Below, in pieces: positions 18,597 to 27,732 of a stretch of 64,000 bases of DNA. Position 1 is the stretch's first letter, and every line of letters begins with the position of its first letter. A model generated the notes under the pieces. The model had not been told where the DNA came from. It made no database searches and worked only from the letters and a program-made list of their open reading frames with translations. Origin of the DNA: Dyella_B jejuensis (lineage in GTDB: Bacteria; Pseudomonadota; Gammaproteobacteria; Xanthomonadales; Rhodanobacteraceae); the NCBI RefSeq assembly GCF_044904675.1, contig NZ_JADIKJ010000014.1, positions 36,409-100,408 of the forward strand, read 5' to 3'. The position numbers and the translations under genes are program-made.

Positions 18597-19814
18597 TTAG
18601 CCGCGTGCGGGAGAGTGGTCCTTGACGTCAACCGGGTCGGGCGCCATTTGCAGGTGCAGGCGATCGCCGGTGTACGGCGAGTGGCTGCGCACCACATCCA
18701 TGTTCAATGCCACGCCCAGGCCGGGCTCCCTGGAAGGAATGATGTAGCCGTCTTCCCATTGCAGCGGTTTTTCAAGCACCTGCGCATGAAAGCCATCCCA
18801 GGTGCCGATGCTTTCCTGGATCAGGAAGTTCGGCGTGCATGCCGCCAGTTGGAAACTCGCCGCCGCGCCCACCGGGCCGTTATAGAGATGCGGTGCGATC
18901 TGTGCGTAATAAGCCTCGGCCATGCTGGCGATCTTCTTCGCTTCCAGCAGCCCGCCGCAGCGACCGACGTTCATCTGCAGGATCGACGCAGCCCCTGCCT
19001 GCAACAGCCTGAAGAATTCATATTTGGTGGTGAGGCGCTCGCCGCTGGCGATCGGGATCGTGGTCTTGGCCGCGACCTGCCCCATGGCCTCTTCCTGGCC
19101 CGGCGGTACCGGTTCCTCGAACCACAGCGGATCGTATTTCTCCAGCCGCCTGGCAAGGCGGATGGCCGAAGATGGCACCATCTGCCCGTGCGTACCGAAC
19201 AACAGGTCGCAACGATTGCCCACCGCCTCGCGGATCTTGCGGCAGAACGCTTCGCAGCGTTCGAGTACATCCAGCGAAAGCTGATGCCCGGAATAGGCGG
19301 TATATGGCCCGGCCGGATCGAATTTCACCGCCGTGAATCCCTGCTCCATCGCACGCACGGCGTATTCGGCCGCGAGGTCCGGATCGCCATAGTCGTATTC
19401 GCCTTTGTCGTTGACGGGATACAGATAGGTATAAGACCGCAGGCGTTCGTTGACCTTGCCGCCGAGCAGTTCGTACACCGGCTTGTTGGCGGCCTTGCCG
19501 ATGATGTCCCAACAGGCCATTTCCAGGCCGCTTGCCACGCCCATCATGGTCAGGTCCGGCCGCTGCGTGAAGCCGCTCGAATAGGCCTGGCGGAAAAAGC
19601 GCTCGATGTGGTGGGGATCGTGGTCGAGCAGATGGCGATCGAAGACATCCTCGATGATCGGCACCATGGCCCTGGGATGAAACGTCGCGGCATAGACCTC
19701 GCCCACGCCTTCGATGCCGGTATCCGTCTTCAATGTGACGAACAACCAGTACATGCCGCCGATATGCGGAGGCGGAACGGCGACGACATGCGTCTGCAAG
19801 GAAACGATCTTCAT
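18597..19814 (-). CDS. Enolase-superfamily (mandelate racemase/muconate lactonizing) sugar-acid enzyme
   Basis: A 405-residue protein with an N-terminal capping domain (MKIVSLQTHVVAVP) and a C-terminal TIM barrel. The barrel shows VKFDPAG at the position of the catalytic lysine strand, acidic ligands in WFEEPVPP and ASGERLTTKYE, and the catalytic-histidine region APHLYNGPVG. By family and neighbours it probably dehydrates or isomerises an aldonic acid. The strand that normally carries the first Mg ligand reads LLFGTHGQ, with Gly where Asp is expected. The start ATG at 19814 overlaps the MFS stop (ATGA) and has AGGAG upstream; the frame extends far upstream only as an overlap with the MFS gene. 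Confidence 0.87.
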   Translation of the reverse strand: MKIVSLQTHVVAVPPPHIGGMYWLFVTLKTDTGIEGVGEVYAATFHPRAMVPIIEDVFDRHLLDHDPHHIERFFRQAYSSGFTQRPDLTMMGVASGLEMACWDIIGKAANKPVYELLGGKVNERLRSYTYLYPVNDKGEYDYGDPDLAAEYAVRAMEQGFTAVKFDPAGPYTAYSGHQLSLDVLERCEAFCRKIREAVGNRCDLLFGTHGQMVPSSAIRLARRLEKYDPLWFEEPVPPGQEEAMGQVAAKTTIPIASGERLTTKYEFFRLLQAGAASILQMNVGRCGGLLEAKKIASMAEAYYAQIAPHLYNGPVGAAASFQLAACTPNFLIQESIGTWDGFHAQVLEKPLQWEDGYIIPSREPGLGVALNMDVVRSHSPYTGDRLHLQMAPDPVDVKDHSPARG

Positions 19815-21121
19815 GCGCGGCTCCTGTTCGCAAGGCGCTTCTTCAAGGCGATCGCGGCCACCACGCCGAGCGATCCCATCACCAGGATGTAGGTGTAATA
19901 AATCTGGTAGCCGAGCGTCCCGGGAATTTTCTGCGTAACCCAGCCATTGACCAGCGGAATCAGCACGTCCGGCGAATAGCCGGCGACGGAAATGATGCCG
20001 ATCGCCAGGCCAGTGACCCGTTCCGGAATCGGGCATTGATCGAGGATCGCCCAATACAATCCGCGGATCGCGTAGCTCATCAGGCCGATGAAAATGATCA
20101 GCGCGATCACCAGCGGCACGATCTGCAGCCTCGGCAGTGTGATCAGGCCGAACATGCCGACGCCGGCCAGCACCAGCACCCAGGTCAGCACGCGCAAGTT
20201 GGTGAAGCGGTCGCCCAGCCAGCCGCCGCCGATACCGCCGACCGGGCGCATCCACAATTTGATGGTGGTAATGACGCCGGCCATCGTCGCGCTCAGGCCC
20301 AGGCCGCCCTCTTCCAGGTAGGCGGAAAAGCTGTAGGTAGCCCAGAAAAAGTGATAACCGCAAAACACGATCGCGGTGACCAGCCATAGCTCCGGCAAGC
20401 CCGCCAGCAACCGCAGGTCCTGGAACAGGTTTCCCTTGATGGCAGATGCCTTGCCGGCACGGGACGCCACGCCGGCTTGCCGGGGATCACGCAGCAGGCC
20501 CAGCACGACACCGAGCGCCAGGCAGGCATAGGCATACAAGTGGATGACGCTTTGGAAGCCTTCGGCCAGGGTTTGTCCCCGATCTTCCCGGACGTAGGCA
20601 AACAGGCTGATGGCAGCCGTCGCCAGCAAGGCTTCCACCAGGCCGCGGCCACCATCGAGGATGCCGAAGAAGCGTCCCTGCTCCTTCTTGCCGGCCAATA
20701 GTTTTACGCGCTTGACCAGGGGCGCCCAGAACGTGAGTCCGGCGGTCAAGCCAAAGCCACCATAAATAAGCAGCAGGACATGGAACTCCGGCAGGGTCGC
20801 GTACCACAACGCCAGTGCGCCGGTGCCGAGTAACGACACGCTGATCAATACACGTGGCGCAATGCGATCGGCCAGCCAGCCGCTGGGCAGGTAGCTGACC
20901 ATGAAAACGGCACCCAGCAGCGAATACAGATAGCCCAGTTGCTGGTTGTCGATGGCAAGCGCGGCGATCATGCTGGTCTGGTAGACCTGCCGCAGATAGA
21001 TCACCGGATAGATGGTGCCGCCGGCGAGCACCAGCAGCAGCAGTTGCGTATAGCGATAGAGCTTGCTGCCGATCGTTCCTTGTTGCTCGCCGTGTGCGGC
21101 GATGTCTCCCTTGGCATGCAT
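19811..21121 (-). CDS. MFS transporter (YihN/sugar-acid permease-like)
   Basis: About 436 residues with twelve hydrophobic helices. MFS loop motifs are seen in LPSGWLADRIAPRVLI (helix 2-3 loop) and the related GGGWLGDRFTNLRVL in the second half. The family resembles YihN-type permeases. It most likely imports the substrate of the surrounding catabolic enzymes. The ATG at 21121 has AGGT about ten bases upstream. A TTG at 21130 would overlap the aldehyde dehydrogenase stop (TTGA) and is possible. The stop overlaps the next gene's start. Confidence 0.87.
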   Translation of the reverse strand: MHAKGDIAAHGEQQGTIGSKLYRYTQLLLLVLAGGTIYPVIYLRQVYQTSMIAALAIDNQQLGYLYSLLGAVFMVSYLPSGWLADRIAPRVLISVSLLGTGALALWYATLPEFHVLLLIYGGFGLTAGLTFWAPLVKRVKLLAGKKEQGRFFGILDGGRGLVEALLATAAISLFAYVREDRGQTLAEGFQSVIHLYAYACLALGVVLGLLRDPRQAGVASRAGKASAIKGNLFQDLRLLAGLPELWLVTAIVFCGYHFFWATYSFSAYLEEGGLGLSATMAGVITTIKLWMRPVGGIGGGWLGDRFTNLRVLTWVLVLAGVGMFGLITLPRLQIVPLVIALIIFIGLMSYAIRGLYWAILDQCPIPERVTGLAIGIISVAGYSPDVLIPLVNGWVTQKIPGTLGYQIYYTYILVMGSLGVVAAIALKKRLANRSRA

Positions 21122-21126
21122 GCGGT

Positions 21127-22551
21127 TCAATACCTCATGACCACGAGGCGCGTCTGGGTGAACTCCAGCATGCCGTGCTTGCCATCGTCGCCGCCCAGGC
21201 CCGAACGTTTCCAGCCGGCATGGAAGCCCTGATAAGGATCGGCCGGCGTGCGGTTGACGTACAGTTCGCCCGCTTCGATGCCATTGGCGACCTTGAGCGC
21301 CGTGCGGTAATGCTCCGTATAAAGCACCGAGGAGAGGCCGAATTGATGATCGTTCGCCATCGCCAGCGCCTCATCGAGCGTGTCGTAACGCAGCACCGGC
21401 AGGACCGGCCCGAAGATTTCCTCCTGCACGATCTCCATGCGCTGGCGGCAGTGGCTCAGCAGGGTGGCCGGATAGAAGAAGCCCTTGCCTTCTGGCAGCA
21501 CGCCGCCCGCCTCGAGCACGGCACCTTCGGCTATCGCACGCTGCACTTTTGCGTGGATTTCCTGGCGCGCACGGTCACTCACCAGCGGCCCCATCCTGCT
21601 GGCGTCCTCGGTGCGATCGCCGATACGGATTGCCGCGAACTTCTCGCGCAGCAACGCAAGCAGGCGATCATGCACGCTGCCATGCACGTACACGCGCTCG
21701 ATCGCCGTGCACAACTGCCCGCAATGGGTGGTCTTGGATGCAACGATGGCCTGGGCAGCTTGTTCCAGGTCCGCGTCGGGTTCGATGATTGCCGGCGTCT
21801 TGCCGCCGAGTTCAAGCGATGGCTTGGCGATATGGGCCTTGCAGTAGTCCAGCACGGCACGGCCCACGCCGACACTGCCGGTAAGCGTGATCATGCCGAC
21901 CGCCGGTTGCGTGCAAAGTATCTCGGCGTGCGCGTGCTGCATGGCGAGGATGTTGATGACGCCCGGTGGCAAGCCGGCCTGCTCGACGGCGCGGGCGATT
22001 TCGAATGCGCACAGTGGCGTACTGTTGCTGGGGCGAACCACTACGGCATTGCCGGCAATCAGCGCGGGAGCGATCTTGCGCAGCAACGTGTACACCGGAT
22101 AGTTGAAGGGAATCAGGCAGGCCACCACGCCGATCGGTTCGCGTTGCAGCAGGATCGTTTCGTCGACGCTGTCGCTGGGGATCACCTCGCCTTCGATGCG
22201 GCGGGCCCATTCGGCGTGATAACGGGTAATTTCCGCGGCGTAGATCGCTTCGTTGCTGGCATCGGCCACACTCTTGCCCGATTCGCTGGCGAGCGCTGCG
22301 CCGATCGCGGCGGCATTGGCTACTAGCGCATCGGCAAGCTTGCGCAGGTACTGCGCACGTTCGATCGCCGGCAAGCGGCCCCACGCACGCTGCGCGCGCG
22401 CCGCCACGGTCACGGCTGCCTGCACCTGGGCAGCGCTGGCCGCATCGACCTTTGCAATGAGTTCGCCAGTTGCCGGATTGTGGACGGCGATGGGCGTTTC
22501 GCCACCCGCGTCGACAAACATGCCGTCGATGAAATTCCGCTCGCTGCGCAT
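21127..22551 (-). CDS. NAD(P)-dependent aldehyde dehydrogenase (AldA-like)
   Basis: The 474-residue enzyme has the ALDH core: the IPFNYPVYTLLRKIAPAL cofactor region, TGSVGVGRAV, the catalytic glutamate in LELGGKTP, and the nucleophilic cysteine in THCGQLCTAIERVYV. The overall length matches lactaldehyde/glycolaldehyde dehydrogenase AldA. The start at 22551 has GGAG six bases upstream; an ATG at 22575 lacks a ribosome-binding site. It oxidises an aldehyde to the acid, probably the product of the GMC enzyme or of an aldolase in the same pathway. The MFS gene follows immediately. Confidence 0.9.
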   Translation of the reverse strand: MRSERNFIDGMFVDAGGETPIAVHNPATGELIAKVDAASAAQVQAAVTVAARAQRAWGRLPAIERAQYLRKLADALVANAAAIGAALASESGKSVADASNEAIYAAEITRYHAEWARRIEGEVIPSDSVDETILLQREPIGVVACLIPFNYPVYTLLRKIAPALIAGNAVVVRPSNSTPLCAFEIARAVEQAGLPPGVINILAMQHAHAEILCTQPAVGMITLTGSVGVGRAVLDYCKAHIAKPSLELGGKTPAIIEPDADLEQAAQAIVASKTTHCGQLCTAIERVYVHGSVHDRLLALLREKFAAIRIGDRTEDASRMGPLVSDRARQEIHAKVQRAIAEGAVLEAGGVLPEGKGFFYPATLLSHCRQRMEIVQEEIFGPVLPVLRYDTLDEALAMANDHQFGLSSVLYTEHYRTALKVANGIEAGELYVNRTPADPYQGFHAGWKRSGLGGDDGKHGMLEFTQTRLVVMRY

Positions 22552-22693
22552 CAGGTACTCCGCATTCGGTTGCATGGCGGCTGTGGATGACCGCACTTGG
22601 AGGATGCGTGACAAAATTCGCCCGCGCCTCAAATCTCAAAGAAAGATTGAGCGAGGGCCAAGGCGGCTTACAAACGATTAATTTGCTGACTGA

Positions 22694-23683
22694 TCATTCA
22701 AAAAAAGAATGGTGCATGCCGGTGGCTTGGTGGCCAGGCCAATCGCGGATCCGATAGGCCTGTTCGGGCAGACGACCGCTGTCGCGCTCGCAGGATGCAA
22801 TCTCTTGTTGCAGCCACGCGCGGAATGATTCGACCGCCGGTGTCAACGACTGCTCCGGCCGCGTCACGAACCAATACGATTGGTGTCCCTCCACTTGCAC
22901 CTCGCGGAACATGACCAGTCGTCCATCGGCCAGTTCCTGGCTGACCATGTGCCGGTCCGCGATGGTGATGCCCAGGCCTGCCACGGCGGCTCGGATCGCC
23001 ATGTCCAGCAAATCGAATTCATAGCCGTTGCGCGTATCGATGCCGCTCAGTCCGGCGGCATCGAGCCAGTGTTGCCAGGTCATGTAGCGTTTGTCCTGCG
23101 TGGCCAGCACATGCAGGAACGGCAGCTGGGCAAGCTCGACCTTGGCCGCTGCCGACCCGTCCAGCAGCGATGGCGCGCAAACGGCCACGTGTTGCTCGTG
23201 CAGCAGCAGCGAACTGTCCAGGTTGCCCCATTCGCCGTTGCCGAAGCGGATCGCGCAATCGAGTTGCGCGGATTCGGCGAGCGTGTCGTGCTGCGCACTG
23301 GTAAGCGTTACTTCGAGTTCCGGATGGCGCTCGCGCAGGCGCCCAAGCCGCGGCAGCAGCCAGCGCATGGCGAAGGTAGGCGGCGCGTTGATGCGCAAGC
23401 GGTTCAGATGCTGCTTCTGCTGGATGGCGCGCACGGTGAATTCGATGCCGTCGAACGATTGCCGCAAGGCCTTCAACAGCAGCTTGCCGGCTCCGGTCAA
23501 TTGCAGATGATGGTGACGCCGTTCGAGCAATGCCTCGCCCAGTTGGTCTTCCAGTTGCCGAACCTGGCGGCTGACGGCGCTCTGCGTCACGCTGAGCACT
23601 TCTGCCGCGCGGGTGAAATTGCCAAGGCCGGCGGCCACTTCGAAAACCTTGAGCGCGTTGAGCGTGGGCATCCTGCGTTTCAT
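22694..23683 (-). CDS. LysR family transcriptional regulator (GcvA-like)
   Basis: The 329-residue protein has a winged helix-turn-helix at residues about 8-65 (ALKVFEVAAGLGNFTRAAEV, SVTQSAVSRQVRQLEDQLG) and a periplasmic-binding-protein-like effector domain after it. The N-terminus and the pattern LRINAPPTFAMRWLLPRLGR are GcvA-like. The ATG at 23683 has CAGGAGGG upstream. It lies between the porin and the aldehyde dehydrogenase gene on the same strand, so it probably controls this cluster, with the effector being a pathway intermediate. Confidence 0.88.
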   Translation of the reverse strand: MKRRMPTLNALKVFEVAAGLGNFTRAAEVLSVTQSAVSRQVRQLEDQLGEALLERRHHHLQLTGAGKLLLKALRQSFDGIEFTVRAIQQKQHLNRLRINAPPTFAMRWLLPRLGRLRERHPELEVTLTSAQHDTLAESAQLDCAIRFGNGEWGNLDSSLLLHEQHVAVCAPSLLDGSAAAKVELAQLPFLHVLATQDKRYMTWQHWLDAAGLSGIDTRNGYEFDLLDMAIRAAVAGLGITIADRHMVSQELADGRLVMFREVQVEGHQSYWFVTRPEQSLTPAVESFRAWLQQEIASCERDSGRLPEQAYRIRDWPGHQATGMHHSFFE

Positions 23684-23760
23684 GCATGCCCTCCTGGGCC
23701 ATGAGGTCGTGCGGAAGCGGCGCGAAAGGCCGCGTGCACGACGCAAATGGCCGTGCGCAA

Positions 23761-24942
23761 TCAGAAATAGTAGCCAATGTTCATATAGAACTGTCCCCTC
23801 CACACATTGCTGCCACCGGCCGCGGCGCTTTGCGCATAGTTGCTGCCGCCCAGGTAAGGATCGTTGCGTCCGTTCAGCCATTCCACCGCGATCCACAGCG
23901 CCTTCAACGAAAACGACGTGCCCAAAATGAACCGCTGGGAGTTGCGAAAATCCTTTTGAGATTTGTCATAGAGGCTGTAGTTCCCATACACCTTCACACC
24001 AGTTATCCATCCGCCTACAAACTTTCCAGGAATCGAGTAACTCAGATCGCCGGTATAGAAGTTGCCGCGGCTGGCCACGTTGAAGGTTCCGTCATAGCCG
24101 CCGAAGCTCACGGAGCGGCTGTCGCCCGCGTTCCTCGGCGCCATCTGCTGGCGCGCGTACTGCAGCTTGACGCCCCACGGTCCGTTGCTGCCGGCATAGT
24201 GGACGGCATACGCATAGCGTCGGCCGTAGCGGCGGGTATCGCGGTTGTACAAGGCGGACGACATGGCCGATACGCCCGCCTCGCCGTCCCAGTTGCCAAG
24301 CTCCAGCTTGCGCACCGCCCGCGCGACGAACAGGCCGCGCTCGTCGTTGCGGCTGCCGCCGGCGACACTGGCGTCGGCGGGCGTCACCACGATCGAATAG
24401 GTAGAACCGTTGCTGGTACCCTGCCCCGGCCACGCCGTGCGTGCGTAGTAGCCGGCCTGGAGGTTCCAGTCACCAACGTCCTGGATGTACTTGGCGCCGA
24501 GTTCCCAGACATCCTCCAGCCCGATCACATTGCCCAGGGTTTCATAGAAGGTGCCGCTGTAATAAGGCTGCAATCCGAATGGCACCTGGTTCAGGCCGAG
24601 CTGCAGTTGCCGGCTGCTATCGAAGCGGTAGCCAATCCATGCGTACTCCGCGAACGAGATTTCCCCGAAGCGGCGCACGTACTGGAAGGGATAATCCTTG
24701 CCATAGAAGCGGTAGCGCGCGGCGCCGATCCAGCTGTCCGAATCGTATCTGGCGCTCAACATGATGGTGTCGAGGCCCCATTTATGGATGCCGCGGCTCG
24801 CGTCTTCGTCCACGCGCACGCGCACGGCGCCGCCAAGGTCGAGGTGATCGCTGACCTTGACCGCCAGCACTGGAGCGCTGGTTCCAAAAAGGATTGAAAA
24901 AAGCAGGCCGGCGCCATAGGCCGGCAAACGTCGATGGGTCAC
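23761..24942 (-). CDS. Outer-membrane porin-like beta-barrel protein
   Basis: About 393 residues with a signal peptide (hydrophobic run followed by APVLA, cleavage near residue 25). Alternating polar/hydrophobic strands rich in aromatic residues follow, and the terminal phenylalanine in MNIGYYF is the BAM recognition signature of outer-membrane barrels. Its size suits a substrate-specific 16-18-strand porin. The GTG at 24942 gives a compact signal peptide and has AAGGGA upstream; a TTG at 24999 is an alternative. As the first gene of the minus-strand cluster it would admit the substrate into the periplasm. Confidence 0.82.
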   Translation of the reverse strand: MTHRRLPAYGAGLLFSILFGTSAPVLAVKVSDHLDLGGAVRVRVDEDASRGIHKWGLDTIMLSARYDSDSWIGAARYRFYGKDYPFQYVRRFGEISFAEYAWIGYRFDSSRQLQLGLNQVPFGLQPYYSGTFYETLGNVIGLEDVWELGAKYIQDVGDWNLQAGYYARTAWPGQGTSNGSTYSIVVTPADASVAGGSRNDERGLFVARAVRKLELGNWDGEAGVSAMSSALYNRDTRRYGRRYAYAVHYAGSNGPWGVKLQYARQQMAPRNAGDSRSVSFGGYDGTFNVASRGNFYTGDLSYSIPGKFVGGWITGVKVYGNYSLYDKSQKDFRNSQRFILGTSFSLKALWIAVEWLNGRNDPYLGGSNYAQSAAAGGSNVWRGQFYMNIGYYF

Positions 24943-25256
24943 GGCGCGTGCATCCCTTGCGTGCGTATCCAGGAACCAAACGGGGGCGACCGGAACCAAG
25001 CGCGATCGACGCCGTTACGCACTGAAACTAGCCAGCGCTCCGCGCCAACACAAACAACAAAAAGGCGCAGGCCTCCCAACTAAAAGGCATGGTTGCATCG
25101 CTGTGCAGGTGCACAGGCAGACGCAGCTGTGGGAGCATAGCCGCGCCTCCATGCTTGTCGCCCTGCTGGGGCCGTCGGTGATCCGGCTTTGGGGGGGGCG
25201 GCGTATGGTCATCTTTGTCACTCACTTTCATAAATGTACGAACCGCTGGATTCCAC
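24943..25256. promoter_or_regulatory. Divergent intergenic region with a candidate operator
   Basis: 314 bp between the porin and the divergent DMT transporter. It contains a perfect 7-bp inverted repeat with a 2-bp spacer at 25101-25116 (CTGTGCA-GG-TGCACAG), a plausible dimer-binding site for a regulator of the porin or transporter. I cannot place a confident sigma-70 promoter. Confidence 0.4.
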
Positions 25257-26138
25257 ATGATCAAAGGTGTGCTTCTCGGCTTCGCCTCTTTCGCGGCCTA
25301 TGCCATCAGCGATGCCTTCGTGAAATCGCTTCACGGTTCCGTACCGCCTTTCGAATCGGTGTTCTTCGGCGCGTTGTTCGGGCTGGCCGCCCTGCCTTTC
25401 ATCATGGGCAAGGGCGACCGCTTGCGCGATGCGGTCACCGCGCAGCGTCCTTCGCTGTGGTGGCTGCGCGCGGCAGCCGGCGCCTTCGGCAACATCGCTT
25501 CGGTCACCGCGTTCACACTGCTGCCGATGGCGGAGGTATTCACGATGATCTTCCTGATGCCGATCTTCGTGACGATCTTGTCGGTGATTTTTCTCAAGGA
25601 ACATGTCGGCTGGCGCCGCTGGTCGGCGGTGGTGGTGGGCTTTGCCGGCGTGCTGGTGGTGCTGCGCCCTGGTTTTCGTGCGTTGGGCGGGGGCGATATC
25701 GCCGGATTGGTCTGCGGCCTGCTCGCCGCCGTCTCGGTGGTGGCGCTGCGCATGGCCGGCCCGCACGAAAAGCGCCTGAGCCTGTATGGCGCCGGCGTGG
25801 TCGGTCCGCTGATCATCGGCGGATTGCTGATGCTTCCCCATTTCGCCTGGCCCAACCTGCACGAATGGGGACTGCTCGCCGGCTACGGCCTGCTGGCGGC
25901 GCTGGCCGGCGTGCTGCTGATGTACGCCACGCTGATCACCGCGGCCAACCGCGTCGCCCCCACGCAATACAGCCAGATGCTCTGGGCCATCGCCTTCGGT
26001 TACTGGCTGTTCGGCGACAAGCTCGACTGGCCGATGCTGATCGGCATCGTGATGATTCTCGGCGCCGGCCTGTTCACGCTGGTGCGCGAGGAGAAAGTCA
26101 CGCGCTGGTGGCGACGGCAGAAGATCGTCCAGGGATGA
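25257..26138 (+). CDS. DMT superfamily transporter with two EamA domains
   Basis: A 293-residue protein with ten hydrophobic helices in two EamA repeats (about 5-135 and 150-285). Typical features are the first-repeat end PMAEVFTMIFLMPIFVTIL with the following LKEHVGWRRW, and the corresponding end of the second half at FGYWLFGDKLDW. It transports a small metabolite across the inner membrane; its direction and substrate cannot be read from sequence. The ATG at 25257 is chosen because it places the first helix at the N-terminus; an in-frame TTG at 25215 is possible. Confidence 0.85.
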   Translation: MIKGVLLGFASFAAYAISDAFVKSLHGSVPPFESVFFGALFGLAALPFIMGKGDRLRDAVTAQRPSLWWLRAAAGAFGNIASVTAFTLLPMAEVFTMIFLMPIFVTILSVIFLKEHVGWRRWSAVVVGFAGVLVVLRPGFRALGGGDIAGLVCGLLAAVSVVALRMAGPHEKRLSLYGAGVVGPLIIGGLLMLPHFAWPNLHEWGLLAGYGLLAALAGVLLMYATLITAANRVAPTQYSQMLWAIAFGYWLFGDKLDWPMLIGIVMILGAGLFTLVREEKVTRWWRRQKIVQG

Positions 26139-26453
26139 CGGTTCCATCGTGACAGCTGCGCTGGCAGCCACAGCGCCACGGTCTTTGCAATATGCCTATT
26201 CGCAGTGCCTGTATGCTCCGGCGTTCGTCACAATCATGAGTTGCATCGCCGCGTCCAGCGTGGCGAACCATGCGTGTTAACCGGTCATGCCTGCTCAAAT
26301 ACTGGCCGATCTGTGTCAACCGCATGAAAGATAGGCCGTTTGGACGCTTTTGACCGTCGCGTTGACGGCCTTCATGCCATCTTTCCCCCTGATGGCGAGC
26401 GTAGACAACTGAAAGCGCCTTGTAGACCCAAGGGCGAGCATTTGGAGATGGTT
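26139..26453. promoter_or_regulatory. Upstream region of the RND efflux cassette
   Basis: 315 bp between the DMT transporter and the adaptor gene. It is lower in GC than the genes and ends with a GGAG ribosome-binding site before 26454. No operator, riboswitch or confident promoter was recognised. An in-frame ATG at 26340 gives an N-terminal extension without adaptor-like features. Confidence 0.35.
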
Positions 26454-27713
26454 ATGAGTGCCGACACCCCGCAAGCAGCCGGACACTTTCGCAAGAGGCG
26501 CGGCCTGTGGATCGCCGTGGCGATTTTCATTGCGGCCGTCATCCTCGTCGCGTTCCACCTGTTCCATGCCAAGCCCGCTCGAACCGGCACGCCTGCGCAA
26601 GTAGTGACCGCGAGCAAGGCCAGCCAGGGCACGATGCCCGAAGTATTGAACGAACTTGGCACTGTCACGCCCATCGCCACCGTCACCGTGCTGCCGCAGT
26701 TGAGCGGCTACCTGACGGAAGTGGGTTACCAGGAAGGCCAGGATGTGAAGAAGGGCCAGTTCCTCGCACAGATCGATCCGCGCCAGTACGAGATCAGCAA
26801 GCAGCAAGCCCAGGCGCAGCTCGCCAAGGACCAGGCCAGCCTGAACCAGGCACGTGCCGACCTGGCGCGCTATACGCAATTGCATCAGCAGAAATCGATC
26901 GCCGAGCAGACCTATATCGACCAGACCTTCACCGTGGCGCAGGATGAAGCCGCGGTGAAGTCGGACCAGGCCAGTATTGCGCAATACGATCTGGACCTCG
27001 CCTATTGCCGTATCACCGCGCCGGTCGCCGGGCGCGTCGGCCTGCGCCTGGTCGACCCGGGCAATTACGTGACGCAATCCAGCTCGCCGGGCATCGTGGT
27101 CATCACCACCATGAAGCCGACGACCGTGCAATTCACCGTGCCGCAGAATTCGCTGGGCAAGGTGCTGGAGCGTTTCGGCTCGGGTGCGAAGTTGCCGGTC
27201 ACGGTCTACAACAGCGACAACAGCAAGCAGCTCGCTACCGGCACGCTGTACGCCATCAGCAACCAGATGGCCACCGGCACCGGCACGGTCACCCTGCGCG
27301 CCACTTTTGCCAACGACAACGAAGTGCTGTATCCGAACGAATTCGTCAACGTCCAGTTGCTGGTCGATACGCTGCAGCAGGCGGTGCTGGTGCCGACGCC
27401 GGCGGTGCAGACCGGCGCGCCCGGCAATTACGTCTACCTGGTCAATGCCGACAATACGGTTTCGGTGCGCAAAGTCACGCCGGGACCGAGCGACGGCAAA
27501 AATACGGTGATCGTAGCGGGCCTCTCGGTCGGCCAGACGGTGGTCACCGACGGCATGGACCGCCTGAGCGACGGCGCCAAGATCAAGATCGCCCAGCCCC
27601 GGCCGGCCGCCGCGAGCAGCACGGCGGCACCGGCTTCGTCGTCCTCGGCAGCTACGCCGCAACGGAGCGGAAAGCGCAAGCAAGGCTCCGACTCCACTTC
27701 TCAAGCTTCGTAA
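26454..27713 (+). CDS. mdtA: RND efflux membrane-fusion (adaptor) protein, MdtA/MuxA-like
   Basis: The 419-residue adaptor has an N-terminal membrane anchor (about 17-37). A barrel-sandwich/lipoyl half follows with SGYLTEVGYQEGQDVKKGQF, then an alpha-hairpin coiled coil (about 115-180), the second lipoyl half (CRITAPVAGRVGLRLVDPGN) and a beta-barrel. The C-terminus is rich in Ser and Ala. It bridges the inner-membrane RND pumps to the outer-membrane channel in the periplasm. The start at 26454 (GGAG upstream) yields the canonical short cytoplasmic tail. The pump gene follows after 19 bp. Confidence 0.93.
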   Translation: MSADTPQAAGHFRKRRGLWIAVAIFIAAVILVAFHLFHAKPARTGTPAQVVTASKASQGTMPEVLNELGTVTPIATVTVLPQLSGYLTEVGYQEGQDVKKGQFLAQIDPRQYEISKQQAQAQLAKDQASLNQARADLARYTQLHQQKSIAEQTYIDQTFTVAQDEAAVKSDQASIAQYDLDLAYCRITAPVAGRVGLRLVDPGNYVTQSSSPGIVVITTMKPTTVQFTVPQNSLGKVLERFGSGAKLPVTVYNSDNSKQLATGTLYAISNQMATGTGTVTLRATFANDNEVLYPNEFVNVQLLVDTLQQAVLVPTPAVQTGAPGNYVYLVNADNTVSVRKVTPGPSDGKNTVIVAGLSVGQTVVTDGMDRLSDGAKIKIAQPRPAAASSTAAPASSSSAATPQRSGKRKQGSDSTSQAS

Positions 27714-27732
27714 TCGGCAGGCGCGCGATCTG

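Noticed and set aside
18597..20387. N-terminally extended form of the enolase-superfamily gene
   Set aside because: The extra about 190 codons lie in another frame of the MFS gene and have no protein-like character. The ATG at 19814 has AGGAG and gives the family N-terminus.
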